From contig JAFZRZ010000071.1 of NCBI GenBank assembly GCA_017619635.1, positions 62,001 through 126,000 on the forward strand: 64,000 bases of DNA, given 5' to 3'. The notes beneath the pieces were generated by a model, which did no database searches, had not been told where the DNA came from, and worked only from the letters and a program-made list of their open reading frames with translations. This document shows positions 16,001 to 23,222 of this stretch, in pieces. The stretch's first letter is position 1; every line of letters starts with the position of its first letter. Source of the stretch: Lachnospiraceae bacterium (lineage in GTDB: Bacteria; Bacillota; Clostridia; Lachnospirales; Lachnospiraceae). The position numbers were made by a program, and so were the translations under genes.

Positions 16001-17068
16001 TTATCTTACCTCCATTAATGTGGGTTTATCATCTATCTCATCTTCATGGATAGTCGTCATCTGAACCCATTTTAGTACAAGTTCCTGCTCTCCATCTCTC
16101 TTACCTGTCCAGAAGTGATGCCAATGGGCACGCCTGAAATGAGCACGTTTCTTACCACCTTTTTTATTAGGGCCGGCTGTTTGCTTCTCGGGTTCTTCTT
16201 TGAGTTTTGCCTGCTTAATGAGTTTGCCGACATGGTATCCGACATCTATCAGCTGTACCCGTGCTTTTTCAATATCCCTCTTTATCTCTTTTCTTTTCTG
16301 TCTGGGGACATTGTCTTCTTTGAGTCTGTCTTCGTTCTTTTGCTGATCCGAATTTATGGCGTTTAAGTACAAGATGAACTGTATAGTCCATTTTAACGAC
16401 GATACTATGATATCTTTATAAGTATCCCGGTCGAAATCGCCGTTCTTATATGCTTCACTTTCTTTTATCGATCTACGGATATCTTTTGCGAGCCAATGCG
16501 GACTGTTCTCTATGAAGTCCATTGCGGCGGACATGCTATCACCTATTGTGTTTCCGATAGGTAATACTAACGAGTATGTACCGTAAGGAGATGTAAGCAC
16601 ATTTATTATACACTCTTTGGAGCATATTTCACCTGCTTTTGCAGTTGTTATTGTCATTGTGGTGTCCATACCGAAATTTTCATTTAATTTACCTATCATC
16701 TCCATGAGCATATCTTCAATGGTAGGATCTTCCTCAAGCTGAATGGATATGGCGTCATAGGGCAGTCTTAAGAACTGTGCGGGGATATCTTCATCTTCCT
16801 GCATTTTTGAAGCCATGTCGAATAATTCCCACTTCATCTCACTGCCGAAGCGGTAGATTATCCTTGTTTTACTCCACCTTTTTATCGTATGCATGCTTAA
16901 TGCCTGTACACATGGAAGCCTGAAAACATTACGTATCTCATATGTATATTTTTCGAATTTATCCCATGTATCAGATAAAGACTCACCGGTAAGTCGGTTC
17001 CAAAGTTTCTGATGCATATTTTTATACATGTTTTCCATGTTTGCAGCAACGAGCACGATATCTTTCAT
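16001..17068 (-). CDS. AcrVA2-like protein (putative Cas12a anti-CRISPR)
   Basis: A 355-residue protein, AAGGAG before the ATG. Several blocks align in order with AcrVA2 of Moraxella bovoculi as I remember it: IPAQFLRLPYDAISIQL (about 95-110), GNTIGDSMSAAMDF, a helix ending in ILYLNAINSD, a GYHVGKLI helix, and the C-terminal RAHFRRAHWHHFWTG...LVLKWV (about 308-335), which corresponds to RPHIRRGHWHGYW...FRVRW. AcrVA2 blocks Cas12a biogenesis. AcrVA2 relatives occur widely in mobile elements and not every one has been shown to inhibit Cas12a. The presence of Cas12a-type repeat hairpins on the same element supports the assignment. It sits in an ordinary accessory operon between two membrane proteins. 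Confidence 0.7.
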   Translation of the reverse strand: MKDIVLVAANMENMYKNMHQKLWNRLTGESLSDTWDKFEKYTYEIRNVFRLPCVQALSMHTIKRWSKTRIIYRFGSEMKWELFDMASKMQEDEDIPAQFLRLPYDAISIQLEEDPTIEDMLMEMIGKLNENFGMDTTMTITTAKAGEICSKECIINVLTSPYGTYSLVLPIGNTIGDSMSAAMDFIENSPHWLAKDIRRSIKESEAYKNGDFDRDTYKDIIVSSLKWTIQFILYLNAINSDQQKNEDRLKEDNVPRQKRKEIKRDIEKARVQLIDVGYHVGKLIKQAKLKEEPEKQTAGPNKKGGKKRAHFRRAHWHHFWTGKRDGEQELVLKWVQMTTIHEDEIDDKPTLMEVR

Positions 17069-17077
17069 CTGTTCTCC

Positions 17078-17266
17078 TTATACAATGAATGCTATGAGCA
17101 CAATGAGTATTCCCAAGCCCATTACTTTAAACCATTTGGTGTTGTCCGACTTCTCGTTCTGTGTGGGAGCGAAGAAGTATTTGTATACTCCAAATAAGAA
17201 TATACCCAGTCCTGCTATAGTGCCGATCATCGATATGAATTTGCTTATAAATATCAATACTTTCAT
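17078..17266 (-). CDS. 62-residue two-pass membrane protein
   Basis: Two hydrophobic stretches (about residues 8-28 and 47-62) separated by a short polar loop. It immediately precedes the AcrVA2-like gene and ends within its ribosome binding site region. No family recognised. Confidence 0.5.
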   Translation of the reverse strand: MKVLIFISKFISMIGTIAGLGIFLFGVYKYFFAPTQNEKSDNTKWFKVMGLGILIVLIAFIV

Positions 17267-17283
17267 GTCAGTTTATTTCGCTA

Positions 17284-17838
17284 TTAATTTTGTGCAAAAA
17301 ATTTCTTATTGTACCGGATCACTTCATCAAGTGTCCTTGGTCTGAAGTCGAGTATGTCTGCACCTACGTTGTAAGCATTCTTAACAGACTTCATATGCTT
17401 ATAAGCATCATTGTCCGTATTATTGTGTATGTGTCCATATAAATGGATACTGTTCTTAAAATAGCCGTCCCATTCAACCATTGGATAATGGAACAGGGCG
17501 ACTCTATATCTCGTATTTCTGATCACGTCTTGTATCATCAGATAATCATGTATCTGGTCAAAGCCCGGGTAAGTGCCTCTTTCCAAAATAGCCTGGTCAT
17601 GGTTACCTGCGATCAGTATCTTTTTACCTTTGAGCTGATTTAAGTATATGTTCGGAGGAACTTTTCTCGTAAAGCAAAAGTCTCCAAGGATATATACTGT
17701 ATCATTATCGGTCACAACTTCATTCCAGTTGTTTATGAGAGTCTGATCCATTGTCTCGACATCAGGAAACGGCCTGTTACAGTGTCTGATGATATTGGCA
17801 TGAGCAAAATGAAGATCTGCTATATAATAATTCTTCAT
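17284..17838 (-). CDS. Calcineurin-like metallophosphoesterase
   Basis: A 184-residue protein with all the metallophosphoesterase motifs: DLHFAHANI (residues 8-16), GDFCF, GNHD, HYPMVEW and YGHIHN. These bind two metal ions and hydrolyse phosphoesters. Proteins of this size with the DxHxxH start are usually single-domain phosphodiesterases of unknown substrate. The start overlaps the stop of the upstream membrane-protein gene by 4 bases. Confidence 0.85.
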   Translation of the reverse strand: MKNYYIADLHFAHANIIRHCNRPFPDVETMDQTLINNWNEVVTDNDTVYILGDFCFTRKVPPNIYLNQLKGKKILIAGNHDQAILERGTYPGFDQIHDYLMIQDVIRNTRYRVALFHYPMVEWDGYFKNSIHLYGHIHNNTDNDAYKHMKSVKNAYNVGADILDFRPRTLDEVIRYNKKFFAQN

Positions 17839-18080
17839 GATTCACTGTCTTTGCTTAATTCTTCTTCCTTTTCTTTCAATTCTTTATCATTTGATAATGC
17901 TACAAATGCGATTATCATTGTTAGGACTATAGCTATAATTACACCTATAGTGTCTGCATTCTGCGGAGCGTTTTCTCCGAATAAGAAGCGGGTAAGGATC
18001 GATGATGTGGTACATAGTATTGAAAATCCTATAACTGACAGAGCAATCCTTGCTATCAACCTTCTCTTTTTATCTCTCAT
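17835..18080 (-). CDS. 81-residue two-pass membrane protein
   Basis: Basic N-terminus, two hydrophobic stretches (about residues 10-30 and 42-62) and a very charged C-terminal tail. It overlaps the phosphoesterase start by 4 bases. Unknown. Confidence 0.5.
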   Translation of the reverse strand: MRDKKRRLIARIALSVIGFSILCTTSSILTRFLFGENAPQNADTIGVIIAIVLTMIIAFVALSNDKELKEKEEELSKDSES

Positions 18081-18109
18081 ACTATACTCTCCTATTATGT
18101 GTTAATAAG

Positions 18110-18310
18110 TTATATCCACTTGCCGTCTTCATATATCTGAGTGACAACTTTTCCGTCTATCTTTCCTGTGCGTTCTAAACGATTACGACCGTCTTTGAGT
18201 AATGAAAATGCCTCATTTTCATCATATGTGGTCTCGATCTTACTGAAAGTAGAACCACTTTCTAAAATATTTGGTATTTCCAATGAAACATTATAACGAT
18301 AATTTGACAT
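18110..18310 (-). CDS. 66-residue hypothetical protein
   Basis: Starts MSNYRYNVSLE at 18310 after AAGGAGATAGT; the longer frame to 18337 lacks a ribosome binding site. Residues follow a beta-strand pattern and end EDGKWI, like small single-domain accessory proteins. Confidence 0.5.
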   Translation of the reverse strand: MSNYRYNVSLEIPNILESGSTFSKIETTYDENEAFSLLKDGRNRLERTGKIDGKVVTQIYEDGKWI

Positions 18311-18351
18311 ACTATCTCCTTCTTGTATTATCAACATTGAACCATGTCTAT

Positions 18352-18552
18352 TTATCTTCTTGCGTTTTTTAACATAGTCAGAAATTCCGGGAATGTATCG
18401 ACATCTTTGACCATGTCATCGTACGTTTCGATCTTGCGCTTTCCTGTATGAAATACAAGAGTTCCTTTTGGATCAAAAACTGCATAATGAGAGTCGCCGT
18501 ACATTGTTCCGGTGTATCCGTTGTGACTTGTATAATTTGTTACACTATCCAT
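18352..18552 (-). CDS. 66-residue hypothetical protein
   Basis: Starts after AAGGAGGTGTATATAA. Contains YAVFDPKGTLVFHTGKR, a beta-hairpin pattern, then a helical C-terminus (FPEFLTMLKNARR). No family recognised. Confidence 0.5.
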   Translation of the reverse strand: MDSVTNYTSHNGYTGTMYGDSHYAVFDPKGTLVFHTGKRKIETYDDMVKDVDTFPEFLTMLKNARR

Positions 18553-18590
18553 TTATATACACCTCCTTATCAAGAAGTGTGCCTTATTAC

Positions 18591-19013
18591 TTATATATAT
18601 GGATCCTGATCCTGCTGCCTGTATTCATCTGTAGATTTATCGAATAATCTTCCCTCTTTATCTGGGATCCATATGCGAAGTATATCTTTTCCTTCCGAAT
18701 CTTTGCTCTTTATAAAACCTATAGGCATCTTTTCATTTTTGAAGATACCGTATAACTTGTCTTTTGATTTAAAATTTTTTCCTGTAGTTATGAGTTTGCC
18801 TACACAGTTAAGTATGTATTTTGCAAGCTGAGGTTCTATGCTTAAAACTATCTGTAATTCCAGTCCGCTTTCTAAATGCTTGTTTATACCATGTGTATGG
18901 CAATCGCACATATTCTCTTTGAACGATGTGTCTCCATACACAAATTCGATCCGCCAATCAACTCCTTCGTTACCTATTTGCTGCAATTCATCTTCTGTCG
19001 TTTTGTAATTCAA
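18591..19013 (-). CDS. DUF4262-like protein
   Basis: A 140-residue protein with CDCHTHGI (about residues 37-44), the landmark of DUF4262-type proteins, then a helical and beta C-terminal half. Function of the family is unknown to me. It is the first gene behind the composite promoter at 19043-19092. Confidence 0.55.
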   Translation of the reverse strand: MNYKTTEDELQQIGNEGVDWRIEFVYGDTSFKENMCDCHTHGINKHLESGLELQIVLSIEPQLAKYILNCVGKLITTGKNFKSKDKLYGIFKNEKMPIGFIKSKDSEGKDILRIWIPDKEGRLFDKSTDEYRQQDQDPYI

Positions 19014-19042
19014 GGTTAAAAGTCTCCTTTATTAAATTTATT

Positions 19043-19092
19043 CTTTAATAGAAGTATGAGTTAAATAAAATTAATTTTGAAATTTTGTGCAA
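19043..19092 (-). promoter_or_regulatory. Composite promoter-like element (TTGCAC-N28-CATACT)
   Basis: On the minus strand, TTGCACAAAA at 19092, exactly 28 bases, then CATACTTCTATTAAAG (19058-19043). It heads the long operon 19013 to 12747 that contains the AcrVA2-like gene. Confidence 0.6.
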
Positions 19093-19098
19093 AAAAAA

Positions 19099-19118
19099 TT
19101 ATCGCCGGGTGGCGATAA
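19099..19118 (-). terminator. Strong rho-independent terminator
   Basis: TTATCGCC, loop ACCC, GGCGATAA followed on the minus strand by TTTTTTTT. It would end a transcript of the structured RNA at 19143-19235. Confidence 0.75.
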
Positions 19119-19142
19119 CTTTGATTAAAAAGTTATTTATTC

Positions 19143-19235
19143 GTACTACCCAAATATTATAAACTGTTCGTGGGCGAATGCCTTAACGACAGATTAAAAA
19201 AGTTAATCTATAAAAATAAACTAACAGGGTAGTAC
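19143..19235 (-). ncRNA. Candidate structured RNA with a three-way junction
   Basis: GTACTACCC (19143-19151) pairs with GGGTAGTAC (19227-19235) and closes two internal hairpins: CTGT[T]CGT/ACGACAG (19164-19171 with 19186-19192, containing GGC-GAAT-GCC) and GATTAA/TTAATC (within 19191-19209). A strong terminator follows on the minus strand. No protein-coding frame covers the area. The whole stretch 19119-19447 has no gene. I do not recognise a known RNA class. A weak CATATATTAAAG lies upstream near 19280. Confidence 0.45.
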
Positions 19236-19447
19236 ACTTTCTAATTGTGACTCCCTTTGTATGTTAGATATCTTTAATATATGAAAAATAATAATTGATA
19301 ACTCATAAAATTATAGATTTTAAGATTTTTGGGATAATAACTACGTGTTTTTAGGTCTTTTATGATGATTTTTAGGCGAAATCAATCAAATTCTTGCACA
19401 AAATATTTTTTGTGGTAATATCGGCTATATTTTAGCCTCAAGCCCTT

Positions 19448-19467
19448 ATCTACATTAGTAGACATTT
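19448..19467 (-). repeat. Isolated Cas12a-type repeat hairpin
   Basis: Minus-strand AAATGTCTACTAATGTAGAT, with the UCUAC/GUAGA stem. It lies 16 bases after the stop of the small membrane protein at 19484. Confidence 0.7.
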
Positions 19468-19483
19468 TAATTTTATTATTCTT

Positions 19484-19663
19484 TTATATGATAATTTTGG
19501 GAATTATGAGCGCCAACTCAAAAATAGTCATTCCTATGAATGTTGTGGATAATACTCTTCTACGCATTTGACCTCCGTCATAATATTGAATATATACAGA
19601 TTTAATACATTCAAATATACCGACGACTATTAAAATTCCGCCTATTATTTTTAATATGACCAT
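19484..19663 (-). CDS. 59-residue two-pass membrane protein between two Cas12a-type hairpins
   Basis: MVILKIIGGILIVVGIFECIKS, a basic loop (MRRRV) and FIGMTIFELALIIPKIII: two membrane spans. GGAATATTTT before the ATG is a weak ribosome binding site. A Cas12a-repeat-like hairpin lies just upstream (19686) and just downstream (19448), both in the same transcription direction. Unknown function. Confidence 0.45.
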   Translation of the reverse strand: MVILKIIGGILIVVGIFECIKSVYIQYYDGGQMRRRVLSTTFIGMTIFELALIIPKIII

Positions 19664-19685
19664 AAAATATTCCTATTAAAGACCT

Positions 19686-19707
19686 ATCTACAATAAAGTA
19701 GACATTT
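19686..19707 (-). repeat. Isolated Cas12a-type repeat hairpin with enlarged loop
   Basis: Minus-strand AAATGTCTAC, loop TTTATT, GTAGAT: same stem as the others but a 6-base instead of 4-base loop. It lies 5 bases after the stop of the 42-residue protein at 19712. Confidence 0.65.
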
Positions 19708-19711
19708 TTAA

Positions 19712-19840
19712 TCATTTTTCTCCGTCGAGGATTTTCTTGGCTATTAGTATCATATAATCATGTCTTGTCTTTCTTTTATATTCATACCTGAACGTATAGA
19801 TTGACAAGGCTATCTCGCATACGATGAGAAGGAATGTCAT
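19712..19840 (-). CDS. 42-residue single-pass membrane protein
   Basis: MTFLLIVCEIALSIYTFRYEYKRK...ILDGEK: one N-terminal membrane span and a basic tail. GGAGG lies eight bases before the ATG, just beyond the upstream stop. Its compact position supports reality. Confidence 0.45.
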   Translation of the reverse strand: MTFLLIVCEIALSIYTFRYEYKRKTRHDYMILIAKKILDGEK

Positions 19841-19843
19841 TCA

Positions 19844-20029
19844 TTATCCCTCCTCGCCTTTATTCCTCGCTTCGGCAGCAGACATAAACGAAAGAACTTC
19901 TTTGCCCTCAAGGAATTTAAGCCTGTCATGCTCCATGAGTGCTCTTTCGCACATATCGATCTGCCATTGGAACTTCGCCCAATGTTTAACGCCGACTAAA
20001 TTTTCAAGATATTCTTCTTCAGTTATCAT
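19844..20029 (-). CDS. 61-residue helical protein
   Basis: MITEEEYLENLVGVKHWAKFQWQIDMCERALMEHDR...: acidic helical protein, overlapping the upstream gene's stop by 4 bases. No family recognised. Confidence 0.5.
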   Translation of the reverse strand: MITEEEYLENLVGVKHWAKFQWQIDMCERALMEHDRLKFLEGKEVLSFMSAAEARNKGEEG

Positions 20030-20910
20030 AGTGTCTTTCCTTTCTTAAATTCTCTTGTATATATGGATTCTGTAAGTTCTTTGATTTCCTTATCACTTTT
20101 GTCAGATGCTTTATTGATAGACGTTACCTTATCGAGTCGTTTTTGCAGTTCTTCGATTAATTTAACGTGCTTACTGACTTCCTTTTTAGTCATAGATTTA
20201 ACATCTTTTGCTGCCAGATCCTCAAGACTTTTTTCAATGAGATTTAGTTCTCTGGATTCTTCATTATCTATTTTATCCAGATAGTCTATGATGTAATTCG
20301 GCGGGCTTATACTTAAAGTAACGACCGGAGTATCCTGAACAGATTGTATAGCTTTATCTATATTTACGCCGGAGTATTTATATGGCATTCCGCATTTTGT
20401 ACAGACGGAAGTTTGCCTAGCCATTTTTAATGCGAATTCTATTGAGTTCTTGCAATACTGTTCAAACTCGGGAGTGTCTGTCTTTGTTCCCTTTCTTATC
20501 TTTGAAAATTGAGGAAGCCTTGCTCCGTTAAAAGCCAACTCTTCATCTGATATATGTCTGTAAGACCAGTCATGATCGCATTCTTTCATTATTGATAATG
20601 CGTCAATATATTCTTTTTGAGCATTTATAGAAAGCTGAACGCATTCTGCGATTTTTGGAAATCCGTCTTTTATGAGAACGTTTTTCAATCTTGTTGCTTC
20701 GTCCTCGTCCATTTTGCAAACGGATGCCTGTCTATAAGGGAGAACCTCGTATATCTTTTCCTGTGCTGTTCCAGATCTATAGATATCTTCCATTTGAGAG
20801 ATAGATGCAGACATCTCTTTTTCCTGCGATGTCAGTTCTTCTATCTGCTTAAGGATCTTATCTCTTTCCTTCTTTTTACTTTCTATCTTCTGGATCATTT
20901 TATTGCTCAT
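20026..20910 (-). CDS. Coiled-coil protein with zinc-type cysteines
   Basis: A 294-residue protein starting MSNKMIQKIESKKKERD after AGGAGGAAGATA (the longer frame to 20937 lacks this). Residues 5-45 and about 230-290 are coiled coil. The middle has CDHDW and CTKCGMPYKY, a likely zinc site. It overlaps the upstream gene by 11 bases. Function unknown; scaffold or regulator is a guess. Confidence 0.55.
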   Translation of the reverse strand: MSNKMIQKIESKKKERDKILKQIEELTSQEKEMSASISQMEDIYRSGTAQEKIYEVLPYRQASVCKMDEDEATRLKNVLIKDGFPKIAECVQLSINAQKEYIDALSIMKECDHDWSYRHISDEELAFNGARLPQFSKIRKGTKTDTPEFEQYCKNSIEFALKMARQTSVCTKCGMPYKYSGVNIDKAIQSVQDTPVVTLSISPPNYIIDYLDKIDNEESRELNLIEKSLEDLAAKDVKSMTKKEVSKHVKLIEELQKRLDKVTSINKASDKSDKEIKELTESIYTREFKKGKTL

Positions 20911-21247
20911 TATCTTCCTCCTCATTACAAAATACAAATTCTACCACGGCTTCTTTTTGTGTTCCGATGATGGTGGCGTTAATATTTATCTTATTTTCCT
21001 CTGTGAGTTTTATTGTCCTGAGATCAAGTTTATATCCATCAAAATCTGCTCCACAGATGAAACGGGTTTCATTGGAACCGTCTTCTATACCTAAGCATAC
21101 GATTCTCTCGGGCTCATCTTCGACGATATTGTCTACGAAGAGTAAACGCCCCTGTTTTTGTATCATGTCATACTTGTTATCATCTGTTTCCTCCAAGTAT
21201 TTCAATGTGCAATCGGTTATTTCTGCCAAAATATTCGGTGTGCTCAT
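20900..21247 (-). CDS. Hypothetical beta-rich acidic protein
   Basis: A 115-residue protein with CxxxD and long acidic stretch at the C-terminus (NEEEDNEQ). Starts with ATG after AAAGGGAAAGCAAA. It is the first gene downstream of the Cas12a-repeat-like cluster at 21389-21559. Confidence 0.55.
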   Translation of the reverse strand: MSTPNILAEITDCTLKYLEETDDNKYDMIQKQGRLLFVDNIVEDEPERIVCLGIEDGSNETRFICGADFDGYKLDLRTIKLTEENKININATIIGTQKEAVVEFVFCNEEEDNEQ

Positions 21248-21388
21248 TTTGCTTTCCCTTTCTTTATGAAATTTTTGTTGTTGGTTTTAAATAATGTTTG
21301 CGAAATTTAAGCTGTTCGCAACAAAAACATATCTGGTAGAAAAATGGTGCTTCATGAATCCAACATTACCAGAATCTATCACACCAGA

Positions 21389-21559
21389 ATCTACAATAGT
21401 AGACATTTAAATTTTAAAATATGTATATTTCCCGAATCTACAATAGTAGACATTAAAAAAATCGAATAGTGTATTCTTTTCTTGTGAAGACGATAGTGTC
21501 CGTTAATATTTTCTCTACGACACAATCAGTATGGCCCCAATCTACAATAGTAGACATTT
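21389..21559 (-). CRISPR. Three Cas12a-type repeat hairpins behind a dedicated promoter-like element
   Basis: Units lie at 21389-21408, 21436-21455 and 21540-21559, each matching AAATGTCTACTATTGTAGAT on the minus strand (the middle unit has T in place of the first A). Intervals are 27 and 84 bases. The first unit in transcription order (21540-21559) starts immediately after CATACTTATATTAT, so transcription would begin at or within the hairpin. That suggests a dedicated small RNA, which may read through into the gene at 21247. The gap 21248-21609 contains nothing else I can support. Confidence 0.7.
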
Positions 21560-21599
21560 ATAATATAAGTATGACTTATATAAAAAATATTTTGTGCAA
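21560..21599 (-). promoter_or_regulatory. Composite promoter-like element with shortened spacing
   Basis: On the minus strand, TTGCACAAAA at 21599 and CATACTTATATTAT at 21573-21560, with 20 bases between TTGCAC and CATACT rather than the usual 28. It is directly upstream of the hairpin cluster. Confidence 0.55.
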
Positions 21600-21609
21600 A
21601 AATAAATAT

Positions 21610-22554
21610 TTAGTAATGATATCTGTTGGATATATCATCTATCCATATTTCTTTGAAATCTTTGCCCTCGGAATATGTAAACGATTCTTTTGCACCTGAT
21701 TCCATAAATTTTTGATACATTTCCTGTACAAACGTCTTTTCGCTCACACAGTCCGGAAATATATTTGCGAAGTCATACCCGTGTTCTTTTATCCTTATGA
21801 GCTGAAAACTCTTATTTATCAGCCCTGTGCCTTTTACGATTTCCTGATGTGTACATTTTTCTACATTAGTGCCACAGTCATACATATAGTAGATATCATC
21901 TTTAACCCTGAATCTTGCCAGACATTCCCAATAAAAACTGTCATTAAATCCTGATATCGACAATATCTCTGCGAGATTTCCGTCATAAAGTTTTACTGGA
22001 GTAGATTTATTCCAATCTATATCATCAGGATCCATCACAAGAACGTAATTACGCCAGAATTCTTCAGATTCTTTTCTCTCATATTCCTCAAGTTTAACGT
22101 CCCAGGGGTGTCTGGGAGTATATAAGCCATAAAATGCTGACAAGAATTCGCCTTGTCCGTCTTTGTTGGTACATAAGACAACGGTGACCATGCTGGTATC
22201 TTGAGGCTCTGTATCCACGCTTATCGGCAGAGGATATTTGTTGCCCTTTTTGTATAAAAGACTTGTCTCTTGACACAGATCTCTGTTAACACAATCATCT
22301 TTACCGACTGTTCTGCCTATATCTATGGATCTTATGTAGAAATCTCCCTCGTAATCATCAATTTTCTTTATCGCATCGATAATATCAGCTCTGTTAAGTT
22401 CCGGGTGTTTTCTCATCTGCCGGACTGTTTCCTGATTGATATATATATCTTTTCCATTTGCTGTACGAGCTAGAAAATGTTTTATGGAGAATCTTTCTAC
22501 ATACAGGTCGTTTAATATACGTTGTATATTTCGATCGTAAGTATCGTATTTCAT
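21610..22554 (-). CDS. Hypothetical protein
   Basis: A 314-residue soluble protein starting after AGGTGATATAAGAAG. The first ~90 residues (about 30-70: TVRQMRKHPELNRADIIDAIKKIDDYEGDFYIRSID) look like a helical plus beta domain seen in mobile-element proteins; the rest is beta-rich. I cannot name a family. Confidence 0.55.
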   Translation of the reverse strand: MKYDTYDRNIQRILNDLYVERFSIKHFLARTANGKDIYINQETVRQMRKHPELNRADIIDAIKKIDDYEGDFYIRSIDIGRTVGKDDCVNRDLCQETSLLYKKGNKYPLPISVDTEPQDTSMVTVVLCTNKDGQGEFLSAFYGLYTPRHPWDVKLEEYERKESEEFWRNYVLVMDPDDIDWNKSTPVKLYDGNLAEILSISGFNDSFYWECLARFRVKDDIYYMYDCGTNVEKCTHQEIVKGTGLINKSFQLIRIKEHGYDFANIFPDCVSEKTFVQEMYQKFMESGAKESFTYSEGKDFKEIWIDDISNRYHY

Positions 22555-22614
22555 CTTCTTATATCACCTGTTTAATGTATCTATATTAAATATAGGCAAT
22601 TTAAGATGAAAAAT

Positions 22615-22635
22615 CGGCCAGTTTTGCCCTGGCCG
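22615..22635 (-). terminator. Rho-independent terminator
   Basis: CGGCCAG, loop, CTGGCCG followed on the minus strand by ATTTTTC. It ends the operon whose last gene stops at 22650. Confidence 0.75.
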
Positions 22636-22649
22636 AAATCATTTTTATC

Positions 22650-23012
22650 TTATTTCATATTTTCGAGCAGCAGCTCCGGAGTCAGATTCTTGTCCTTGTT
22701 GTTAAGATTGTCGTAATATGCGTCTTCAGACAAAATCCCGTCCATAAATCCGGTATAAATGGTGGTAAGAGCCAGATCTATCTCTTCGAATTCATCAACT
22801 GTAAAAAGCTTGTCAACGCTCGGTATTTCTTCGTCTAAAGCTTTAAGGAACGATTCGAAGTCCATATTTGCAACCGGCGTGACATCTACTTTCTTTGTAT
22901 TTCCTTTGATCTGTTTGCTTAAAAGAAATTCCTTGTCGTTTTCTAGTCTTGTCAAAAGAAAGATCTTGCCGTCCTGTATGGCGCTGTGTAGGATTGAAAT
23001 ATGTTCGAACAT
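22650..23012 (-). CDS. Hypothetical protein
   Basis: A 120-residue mixed alpha/beta protein with AAGGAGGAATATACA before the ATG. C-terminal half helical and acidic. Last gene before a strong terminator. No family recognised. Confidence 0.55.
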   Translation of the reverse strand: MFEHISILHSAIQDGKIFLLTRLENDKEFLLSKQIKGNTKKVDVTPVANMDFESFLKALDEEIPSVDKLFTVDEFEEIDLALTTIYTGFMDGILSEDAYYDNLNNKDKNLTPELLLENMK

Positions 23013-23038
23013 TGTATATTCCTCCTTTATGTTCGTGT

Positions 23039-23212
23039 TTATTCTTTATCTGTATTTATATCAGCAGAGTCTTCTCTGTAATATACCGTACCCATGGCTG
23101 TACCATGATCCTGGCAGATGTTTATCACCTGTTCATCTTTGATATTTCTCTTTTTAAGTTCAATGTTTATGTTTGCGTCAGATAAGACGTTGCATCTGAA
23201 CATTTTTATCAT
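23039..23212 (-). CDS. 57-residue hypothetical protein
   Basis: MIKMFRCNVLSDANINIELKKRNI...TVYYREDSADINTDKE: starts after GGAGA. Compact alpha/beta pattern. Located between the methyltransferase and the gene at 22650, with spacing consistent with a cotranscribed operon. Confidence 0.45.
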   Translation of the reverse strand: MIKMFRCNVLSDANINIELKKRNIKDEQVINICQDHGTAMGTVYYREDSADINTDKE

Positions 23213-23222
23213 ATCATGTCTC

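Noticed and set aside
21861..21880. TCTACATTAGTG within the gene at 21610
   Set aside because: Only one half of the hairpin is present, in coding sequence; likely chance.
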